From: Klebsiella pneumoniae
Lineage (GTDB): Bacteria; Myxococcota_A; UBA796; GCA-2862545
Length of the DNA: 37,765 bases
Assembly (NCBI GenBank): GCA_945861065.1
Contig: CAMASI010000041.1
Location: 1-37,765 of the forward strand
Reading direction: 5' to 3'
Below, piece after piece: positions 32,565 through 37,765 of the stretch. Position numbers and translations under genes: made by a program. The notes under the pieces are model-generated. The model did no database searches. It saw only the letters and a program-made list of their open reading frames with translations, and had not been told where the DNA came from. Numbering within the stretch: position 1 is the first letter of the stretch; each line of letters opens with the position of its first letter.

Positions 32565-33898
32565 TGCGGTTTCTTGGGCTGTTGCTCCTGCTCGGCGCGG
32601 ACGACGGGCGAGGCTGGACCCCCGGCAGCCCGGCGTCGCAAACGGCGGCCGTGTTGGCCGAACCCGCTCCTGTGGCTATTCAATTGCCACGGGCCATCGC
32701 GTCGCAAATCGATCGTCCGACGGTCCTATTTTATTTTGCGCCAAATTGCCCTCATTGTCAGCAGGTCGCGCGAGAGGTCGCGGGATTGAGCGACAGGCTC
32801 TTGGGCTATGAAGCGCGACTGATCTGGGTCGCAAGCGGGACGGCGTCAGACGCTGAGGTCTCCGACTTCAAGAAACAATTCGGGATCAAGTCCGAAATTC
32901 TTATCGATCGGGACCGGGAGTTGGTTCGCGCGATGGGCGCCCGTTCCACACCGAGTGCGGTGCTCGTCGCTCCGAGGGGCGGTGAAATCGTGGAGCGCGA
33001 CCGGTGGTACCCGTATCAACCCGGGTACGACAGTTTCGTCGAGGCGCGGGTCGCGCCCGGGGGTCTGTTCGCGCTGTTTCGCCCATCCGCGTATCAAGGC
33101 ACAGTCGTATGCGGCAGTTGCCACGAGGTGGAGGCCAAAAGCTGGCAGTTGACGCACCACAGCGTCGCGTGGCGGACGTTGCAGAAGCAGGAGGCGACGG
33201 CGAAACCGGAGTGTGTGGGGTGCCACGTCATCGGTTTGGGCAAGCCTGGAGGGTGGTCGTTCGCGCCGGACGACCCGTTGGTCGATGTGGGTTGTGAAGC
33301 CTGTCACGGACCAGGTGGGCCTCATGACGGTATGGTTGACGCACCCCGTGACAGTTGTGCGGCCTGCCATGACGCAGCTCATAGCGTGTCCTTCGACCTG
33401 GCCCGGGGTGTGCAGCTTCTCGATCACTACCGGGCCTCGTCGTTGACGCCAGAGTTGTGGAGAGCGGCGCGCATTCAGTTGCTCGATGGCCAAGTGCCCC
33501 GTGAAATGTTGGCCTTTCAGGCGGGCCCGACGGTCGGCAGTCAGGCCTGTGCTGCCTGCCATCCCATCGAGCATACGCAGTGGCGCCTGAGCGCTCACGC
33601 GGAGGCTCGGGCCTCGTTGGGGCCGTCGCCGGATCCGGCCTGCGTGGTGTGCCATGCGACGCCGTTGCAAATGGGGGGCGTTGGCGGCCAACGGGAGGAC
33701 GAATCGGTGGGTTGTGAAACCTGTCACGGGCCGGGCGATCGGCATGTGGCGAGTGCGGGCGGCGTCGGTACCATCGAGGGGCTCGGCGAAGATTGCCCCG
33801 TGTGTGTCATCGAAGCGATTTGCACGAATTGCCATACGAAGAAATGGGACCCCGATTGGGACCTCGACGCTTCGTTGCCCGTGGTTCGTCACCGGTGA
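32564..33898 (+). CDS. Thioredoxin-octaheme cytochrome c fusion protein
   Basis: The 444-residue product has a hydrophobic N-terminus (FLGLLLLLGA) that can export it. A thioredoxin-fold domain (about 45-150) carries the redox motif FAPNCPHC (58-65) and the cis-Pro segment RSTPSAVLV. A multiheme part then has eight CxxCH sites, starting at Cys 183, 217, 244, 265, 329, 360, 384 and 420. The pattern repeats: CGSCH, CVGCH, CEACHGPGGPH, CAACH, then CAACH, CVVCH, CETCHGPGDRH, CTNCH, so two tetraheme cytochrome c554-like modules are in tandem. An extra CPVC (411-414) lacks the His. It should act in the periplasm in electron transfer or disulfide chemistry. Its start overlaps the glycosyltransferase stop and its end overlaps the next gene (GTGA). 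Confidence 0.9.
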   Translation: MRFLGLLLLLGADDGRGWTPGSPASQTAAVLAEPAPVAIQLPRAIASQIDRPTVLFYFAPNCPHCQQVAREVAGLSDRLLGYEARLIWVASGTASDAEVSDFKKQFGIKSEILIDRDRELVRAMGARSTPSAVLVAPRGGEIVERDRWYPYQPGYDSFVEARVAPGGLFALFRPSAYQGTVVCGSCHEVEAKSWQLTHHSVAWRTLQKQEATAKPECVGCHVIGLGKPGGWSFAPDDPLVDVGCEACHGPGGPHDGMVDAPRDSCAACHDAAHSVSFDLARGVQLLDHYRASSLTPELWRAARIQLLDGQVPREMLAFQAGPTVGSQACAACHPIEHTQWRLSAHAEARASLGPSPDPACVVCHATPLQMGGVGGQREDESVGCETCHGPGDRHVASAGGVGTIEGLGEDCPVCVIEAICTNCHTKKWDPDWDLDASLPVVRHR

Positions 33899-34941
33899 CG
33901 GACGTCGCGTTGTGGCGGGAGCTGACCGGTCGTCCGCCCGGACCTGTCGGTTTGCGACCCGACGAAGAGGCCGCGCTTGTGGACGCGGTGCGGGTGCTTT
34001 CGCAGGGTTTTGGCGGAAACCGAAACCTCTCTGGACACGGGTATCTCGACGACCCCGCCGTGCTGGCGGCGTACCTGCTGGTATTCAGCCCAATTTCCGA
34101 GGCGCAGGTGGAGGCGGCGTTGAGGTTGGGAGGGGTAGTTTCCCATTCTGGGGCGGTGCTGGATGTGGGCTGTGGGCCCGGCCCGGCGGCGATCGCTGCG
34201 CGGCGAGCGGGTTTTTCGGACGTCATGCTCCTTGACCACAGCGAGGCAGCGCTTGGCGTGGCGCGGCGACGGATCCCGGGGGCTCGAGCTAAGGTGTGGA
34301 CGCCCGGGAAGCCGCTTCCTGACGGGCCCTACGACCTCGTGACGTTGGCGCATGTGGTTTGCGAAGTCTTCAAGCGGCAGCCTGACCGAATCGAGGCGAG
34401 GCGGGATTTGTTGGTTCAGATCGCCGCGACGCTTAGCCGAGAAGGGCAGATTCTGATTGTTGAACCGGCTCGGCACGTGGTGAATGCGGAATTGCTTGAA
34501 CTTCGGGACATGTTGGTCTCGTCGGGGTGGGTGGTGGACGCCCCTTGCCGGTTTTCTGGGGCATGCCCAGCGCGTGCCGTTTCAGCGGCGTGCCACGCGG
34601 GCTTACAATGGACGCCGCCGCCTGCGTTGGCTGCCCGTTTCAGGGCCGCGCGATTGGACCGCGAAACCCTGTCGTTCGGGTGGTTGTTGCTGCGTCCGCC
34701 GGGCAGTGCCCCTCGGGACGTGCCCGAGGGCGTGCGTCGCGTGGTGTCCGATCCGCTCGTGAACAAGGCGGGGCGGGTGCGCGTGCTGACCTGCGGCACC
34801 GACGGGAGACGCGCGTTGAGCGGACCCCGCAACCAGCGGTGGCCGGACCGCGGGGAGGCGTTGTTTGCGGAGGGATTGGAGGTGCGAGAGACGGGTTTTG
34901 GGGTTGGGCCGGAGACACGTCTCGAGCGTTGGCGGCCTTAA
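33895..34941 (+). CDS. Rsm22-family methyltransferase-like protein
   Basis: The 348-residue protein resembles Rsm22/METTL17. The SAM-binding motif is VLDVGCGPGPAAIAARRAGF (88-107) followed by LLDHSEAALGVARRR. Then come DLVTLAHVVCEV and ILIVEPARH, where many class I methyltransferases have motifs IV and V. Four cysteines at 218, 224, 233 and 300 (PCRFSGAC, AAC, LTC) follow the spacing of the iron-sulfur cluster ligands known in METTL17. Family members associate with the ribosomal small subunit; catalytic activity is debated. The GTG start overlaps the cytochrome gene stop, so it is the fourth gene of the coupled operon. Its link to envelope glycosylation and cytochromes is not obvious. Confidence 0.8.
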   Translation: MTDVALWRELTGRPPGPVGLRPDEEAALVDAVRVLSQGFGGNRNLSGHGYLDDPAVLAAYLLVFSPISEAQVEAALRLGGVVSHSGAVLDVGCGPGPAAIAARRAGFSDVMLLDHSEAALGVARRRIPGARAKVWTPGKPLPDGPYDLVTLAHVVCEVFKRQPDRIEARRDLLVQIAATLSREGQILIVEPARHVVNAELLELRDMLVSSGWVVDAPCRFSGACPARAVSAACHAGLQWTPPPALAARFRAARLDRETLSFGWLLLRPPGSAPRDVPEGVRRVVSDPLVNKAGRVRVLTCGTDGRRALSGPRNQRWPDRGEALFAEGLEVRETGFGVGPETRLERWRP

Positions 34942-35080
34942 GGGCCCGCGCAAAAAAAGTTGCTGCATCGAGGGCTCGATGGCGCCCGCCGCGCAGGGCG
35001 CGGGGTGCAGCCGAACCGAGGCGTACGTGGCGTGCTTCGCAGGTTCGGCGGGGGGCGCTATCCCCAGAAGCCGCAGCCGA
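34942..35080. other. Intergenic spacer with A7 tract and small hairpin
   Basis: An A7 run (34952-34958) is followed by CATCGAG-GG-CTCGATG (34967-34982), an inverted repeat just after the Rsm22 gene. It could serve as the transcript end of the four-gene operon. The sequence AAAAAAAGTTGC also occurs at 9070-9081. Confidence 0.35.
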
Positions 35081-35134
35081 CCCGCACCCGGTCCCGGTCC
35101 CGCTCCCGCTCCCGCTCCCGCTCCCGCTCCCGCC
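35081..35134. repeat. Hexanucleotide array (CCCGCT)n with variants
   Basis: Nine consecutive 6-base units begin with CCCG: CCCGCA, CCCGGT x2, CCCGCT x5 and CCCGCC. The array lies 33 bases downstream of the four-helix bundle gene (minus strand) and is near-complementary to the array at 35409-35461 on the other side of that gene. Confidence 0.9.
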
Positions 35135-35166
35135 CCGCTCCCGGGTCGGAGCGCTGGCTCACCGGC

Positions 35167-35388
35167 TCACCGATCATTTTGGAGCTTCTTCGCCAGGGCT
35201 ACGAGCATTGCGACGACTCGGTCGAGCTGCTCCTTGCCAGAGCGATGCGTCGAGTCGTCAACGAGGCTCAGCCTTCGGCACACATCGAGGATGGCCGCGC
35301 ACTCGGTGGCGGAGCCGGATGCGGACAGGTAGTACCGCCGCTTGAGGGCGACCGCGTATACGTCGAGCTTCTCGTGGTCGAACGGCAT
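35167..35388 (-). CDS. Four-helix bundle (23S intervening-sequence) protein, shortened
   Basis: The 73-residue product begins MPFDHEKLDVYAVALK, the typical N-terminus of four-helix bundle/S23 intervening-sequence proteins. It continues with RRYYLSASGSATECAAILDV and CRRLSLVD, which matches the third and fourth helices of the family. Normal members have about 115-125 residues. Here about 40-50 residues, covering the end of helix 1 and helix 2, are missing at the join between ALK and RRYY, and the frame is kept. GAGG lies 5 bases before the ATG. The gene is flanked by two near-complementary hexanucleotide arrays. Homologues are encoded inside 23S rRNA intervening sequences in some bacteria and stand alone in others; their function is unknown. 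It may be an inactive deletion derivative. Confidence 0.75.
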   Translation of the reverse strand: MPFDHEKLDVYAVALKRRYYLSASGSATECAAILDVCRRLSLVDDSTHRSGKEQLDRVVAMLVALAKKLQNDR

Positions 35389-35408
35389 CGGTGCCTCGCG
35401 TCGGGCGG

Positions 35409-35461
35409 GGGAGCGGGATCGGGATCGGGATCGGGATCGGGATCGGGATCGGGATCGGGAC
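35409..35461. repeat. Hexanucleotide array (GGGATC)x7
   Basis: GGGAGC followed by seven perfect GGGATC units (35415-35456) and a partial GGGAC lies 20 bases upstream of the four-helix bundle gene start. On the gene's own strand it reads (GATCCC)7. Confidence 0.95.
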
Positions 35462-35711
35462 GAGTAACGCAGAGCGGCATTCGATCATCGCGCCCTTCGG
35501 CGGGTCCCCGCAACGCAGCGCCGCGGGATGCCAACGAGTCCGAATGCTTGTGGCCGAAATTGTCGTCGAGAATCCAACCGAGTGTCGGGGTTGCCGGAAG
35601 GTTGTCCCGCCATGGATTGCGCAGGATGTCGATCCACCGATAGCTGACGAGGCTCTTTCCGCAGACCAACCGGGTCTGCTCGTCGGCGGGCTCGCGACAC
35701 CCGGGGCCCAC
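35462..35711 (-). pseudogene. Possible gene fragment upstream of the repeat array
   Basis: The minus strand encodes from ATG 35711 a protein-like stretch (VCGKSLVSYRWIDILRNPWR, then DNLPATPTLGWILDDNFGHK) with coding-like base use at third positions. It then runs straight into the hexanucleotide array, where it would read Asp-Pro repeats. I do not recognise the family. There is no clear ribosome-binding site, and no natural stop before the array. It is either the 5' remnant of a gene cut by the repeat or a chance open frame. Confidence 0.25.
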
Positions 35712-35921
35712 ATGGCGGGAATGGCCAGTGTCGGACGGAGGCGGGGCGGGCGGCGGTGGCGGCCGCGCCGAGCTGAGGAGACGGCAAGGGTGCGTCGGGT
35801 GCTTGGCCTAGACGAGATGTCAAGAGTATGTCAATCAAAGGCGCCATGGGTGGCGCGATGTCCCGCCGTGTTACCCCCCCCCCTGTGTCTGACGAACCCA
35901 TAAACCAGACCTGGAGTGCCC
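35712..35921. other. Upstream region of the small unknown gene, with C10 tract
   Basis: No gene is recognised. The stretch holds GCGCCA-TGGG-TGGCGC, a 6-base hairpin stem near 35841-35856, and a run of ten C at 35874-35883, about 40 bases upstream of the ATG at 35922. The promoter of the following cluster should lie here. Confidence 0.4.
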
Positions 35922-36335
35922 ATGTTACAGCGCGGTAGCGGAATTGTGACTATCATTCCGCTTTTCATTAGTAGACTGATTCGTTCCGGCGGAGGTGGGA
36001 CGTCGTTTACCACCGACTACCTCGACCTTCCTCAGCTGAAGGAGGTCCTCCCGTTCGCGGCGTCGATGAAATTGCATACTGTGGCCCGGCAAACGACAGC
36101 GGCGTGTGAGTGGAAGGTCGTGTTCTGCTGGTCGGCAGACGGCAACGATTGGAGCAGCGCAGTGGACCTGCACAGCGCGATCTCGGCTGACGGGCAATCG
36201 ATCACCACGCCGTACGCCACACTGGCAAACTTCGGCCGGTTGGCGCGTTTTGGGGTATCGGCGCGTGCGTCGAGCGGCACGGGCCAAGAAGGGGCGGTCG
36301 CGTCCGCGTGGCTTGAAATCACCTGGCGTAGCTAA
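35922..36335 (+). CDS. Small protein of unknown function
   Basis: The 137-residue product has a short hydrophobic N-terminal segment (GIVTIIPLFISRLI) that is too weak to call as a signal peptide. A beta-rich body follows, with alternating Trp, Val and Ser (CEWKVVFCWSADGNDWSSAV, and AVASAWLEITWRS at the end). I recognise no family. ATG 35922 has GGAG about 6 bases upstream and is preferred over the in-frame GTG at 35916. The next gene starts after 16 bases with its own AGGAGG site, so the two are probably co-transcribed. Confidence 0.65.
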   Translation: MLQRGSGIVTIIPLFISRLIRSGGGGTSFTTDYLDLPQLKEVLPFAASMKLHTVARQTTAACEWKVVFCWSADGNDWSSAVDLHSAISADGQSITTPYATLANFGRLARFGVSARASSGTGQEGAVASAWLEITWRS

Positions 36336-36351
36336 AGCTAGGAGGGGTCCC

Positions 36352-37500
36352 GTGCTTGGATCCTTCTTGCATGAAGGTCGGCTGCGGCGGTTCGCGGTTG
36401 AAATACCGATCGACTGGTTTGATCAGGCCGGCACCAACGCGGAGGGGGAGGAATCAGAACTCGACCTTGCCGTGTGGCTGCACGGTGAGACGGATGCCGC
36501 AGACACCTTTCTACGCGATCGCGTGAAGGCCAACGCACTACTCAATGGCGTGCCTTTGGCCTTACCTGGAACACTTTGGAATCCGGCGTCTTTCGCGGCT
36601 CCTGCGGGTGCGCCGTGGACCCCCACGCGGTACATTCCGGGCCAGACGAAGGTGAAGGCCGTGCACATCGCGCCGCAGGGCATCGGCTTTGGGGGTCCGG
36701 CGTTGGACTACGCTGGCTGGGTGGACATCGCGCTGCACGCGGGGGAGGACACGGGCCTTTGGAATAACGTGGCGGGGCTGGCCTCGGCGGTCCTCCCAGA
36801 CGACGACGTTTCGATGCTGGCTGCGCTCGTCGGAAGGGTGGAGCAGATATTGATCGATCAATTGTTTAAACTGCGAGGGCGGCGTCTGAATCGGATGTTT
36901 CGTAATCGATTGCTTGCGGGACAGGGGTGTGGTGGGATGCAGGTGCTCAAGGTGCGAGCGGAGCGGCCGGACCTGTTTGACGCCTGGGCGGTGATTGGGG
37001 GTTCGACGGGAGGGGTGTTGAAGAACGGGGACGGGATGCCCGAGGTGGAGGTCACCTATGCGCCTCTGCCGGGGGCGACGGTGGCGCCCCTGTTGTTCAT
37101 TCATCATCAGAACGACAAGCGCTATGACGTTGGCGGGGGCCATATTCATGATCTGCATTCGAAATGGTGCAGAGACACTAGCGTCGAATTTAACCCGACG
37201 ATCGATATCGGGTTTTTTCCGCACGGCTTGTTTACGACGGTGGATACCTGGGTCGTTGGGTATGTGGACCCCGCGTCAATCGTTAGCGGCTTTTCCGTGT
37301 ATGGGACCTCGGGTGAAGCGCATTTGTTTCTAGAAGACGCGGCAGCTGTTGGGCTTCGGTACGCGGACTGGCCATCGTTTACGACAGAACCGAACTACCT
37401 GGATGCTGATCCGCATGCGGAGCCATTGTTGCTGTCCGACTGGACGTTTGACGGCGCAGCCCTCGTGTGGAGTTGGTTCATGGACGTGGCGACACCATGA
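36352..37500 (+). CDS. PHB-depolymerase/LpqC-like alpha/beta hydrolase, atypical nucleophile
   Basis: The 382-residue protein resembles the PHB depolymerase/LpqC esterase group. It has an oxyanion-type LAVWLHGE (39-46), DDVSMLAALVGRVEQ (151-165, corresponding to the usual DDVxFxxALxxxL), an elbow region LLAGQGCGGMQVLKVRAERP (187-206), a catalytic-type Asp in FIHHQNDKRYD (Asp 255), and a late GFFPHGLF with a possible catalytic His. The usual elbow GLSxGGM reads GQGCGGM, so the nucleophile Ser is Gly 192 and Cys 193 sits next to it. No signal peptide is seen at the GTG start (36352), which has AGGAGG upstream. The stop overlaps the next gene (ATGA). It may be a non-catalytic binding protein or use a shifted Cys nucleophile. 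Confidence 0.7.
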   Translation: MLGSFLHEGRLRRFAVEIPIDWFDQAGTNAEGEESELDLAVWLHGETDAADTFLRDRVKANALLNGVPLALPGTLWNPASFAAPAGAPWTPTRYIPGQTKVKAVHIAPQGIGFGGPALDYAGWVDIALHAGEDTGLWNNVAGLASAVLPDDDVSMLAALVGRVEQILIDQLFKLRGRRLNRMFRNRLLAGQGCGGMQVLKVRAERPDLFDAWAVIGGSTGGVLKNGDGMPEVEVTYAPLPGATVAPLLFIHHQNDKRYDVGGGHIHDLHSKWCRDTSVEFNPTIDIGFFPHGLFTTVDTWVVGYVDPASIVSGFSVYGTSGEAHLFLEDAAAVGLRYADWPSFTTEPNYLDADPHAEPLLLSDWTFDGAALVWSWFMDVATP

Positions 37501-37765
37501 GGTTCCTGTTCGCCGTTGTTGTTCATACGGGTTGCCAGGAAGAGGTGGCGAATTCGCCCGACATCCGGTTTGCGCCCGATACGGCAACCTCCGTCGCCAC
37601 CCTCACTGCCGATACCGGAGGGACGTTGGACACGCCGGATTCTTCCGGGGATACGGCGAACGTAGGAGAGACGACGGGCACGGTCTCAACGGGGGAGACC
37701 GGGCAGGAGACGGCCTCGCTCACGGATACGGGCGCGCCGGTAGACACCTCCTTGCCTGCACTGAT
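37497..37765 (+). CDS. Thr/Asp-rich lipoprotein, truncated by window end
   Basis: The frame starts at ATG 37497, overlapping the hydrolase stop as ATGA, and is open to the end of the window. It encodes a lipoprotein-like leader (MRFLFAVVVHTGC, Cys 13). A long low-complexity linker of Thr, Gly, Ser and Asp follows (TGETGQETASLTDTGAPVDT), the kind seen between the lipid anchor and the folded domain in many myxobacterial lipoproteins. The functional domain lies beyond the window. Confidence 0.7.
   Translation, partial: MRFLFAVVVHTGCQEEVANSPDIRFAPDTATSVATLTADTGGTLDTPDSSGDTANVGETTGTVSTGETGQETASLTDTGAPVDTSLPAL

Noticed and set aside
9070..34975. Shared sequence AAAAAAAGTTGC at 9070-9081 and 34952-34963
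   Set aside because: Only two copies of about 12 bases in unrelated contexts, and the second has no following -10 box; probably coincidence.
35081..35461. CRISPR array
   Set aside because: The repeats are contiguous 6-base units without spacers, and there are no cas genes.

Overview
The window is high-GC bacterial DNA whose gene content points to a deltaproteobacterium in the wide sense, most likely a member of the Myxococcota. The evidence is a eukaryote-like Ser/Thr kinase with a transmembrane segment and extracytoplasmic tail, several FHA proteins, lipoproteins with Asp-rich MopE-like and FG-GAP/thrombospondin-type calcium motifs, a Thr/Gly/Asp-rich lipoprotein linker, a free-standing 23S intervening-sequence (four-helix bundle) protein gene, and a chitinase-like protein ending in a Cys-hydrophobic-Arg tail. 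The assignment rests on gene families, not on a marker phylogeny.

Layout. Positions 180-2658 (minus) carry the core operon rplU-rpmA-obgE-rsfS-rlmH, with a divergent TetR regulator at 2745. Positions 3307-7104 (minus) carry aroE, a single-FHA protein, a membrane double-FHA protein and a HEAT-like lipoprotein. The last three are joined by 1-4 base start/stop overlaps. An MFS transporter (7197-8411, plus) originally faced ribF (14392-15312, minus), but about 6 kb of accessory DNA now lies between them. This insert is flanked by direct copies of the MFS/ribF junction (8320-8650 and 14355-14790), and a third partial copy lies at 12214-12289. It contains a secreted-protein operon (Cys-rich protein, beta-helix protein, FG-GAP lipoprotein broken by a stop codon), a transposase fragment, a truncated thrombospondin-repeat gene and an AbiEii-like nucleotidyltransferase.

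Positions 15354-19752 (plus) hold a small exported protein, an ECF-type sigma factor translationally coupled to a transmembrane VWA protein, and an arylsulfotransferase-like lipoprotein. Positions 19782-24675 (minus) hold a Ser/Thr kinase, a palindromic intergenic element and a GldA/GldF/GldG-like ABC system. A multi-pass membrane protein (24694-25440, plus) and a GH18 protein (25385-26923, minus) overlap at their 3' ends.

The most striking block is 27025-34941 (plus). Four genes overlap end to start: two paralogous GT-C type membrane glycosyltransferases with a shared extracytoplasmic extension, a thioredoxin-octaheme cytochrome fusion, and an Rsm22-family methyltransferase. Their coupling suggests one envelope-related process that I cannot name.

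Positions 34942-35921 are repeat-rich. A truncated four-helix bundle gene sits between two hexanucleotide arrays that are near-complementary to each other. Positions 35922-37765 start another coupled cluster: an unknown small protein, a PHB-depolymerase-like protein that lacks the usual nucleophile serine, and a lipoprotein cut off by the window end. No tRNA, rRNA or CRISPR array was seen.
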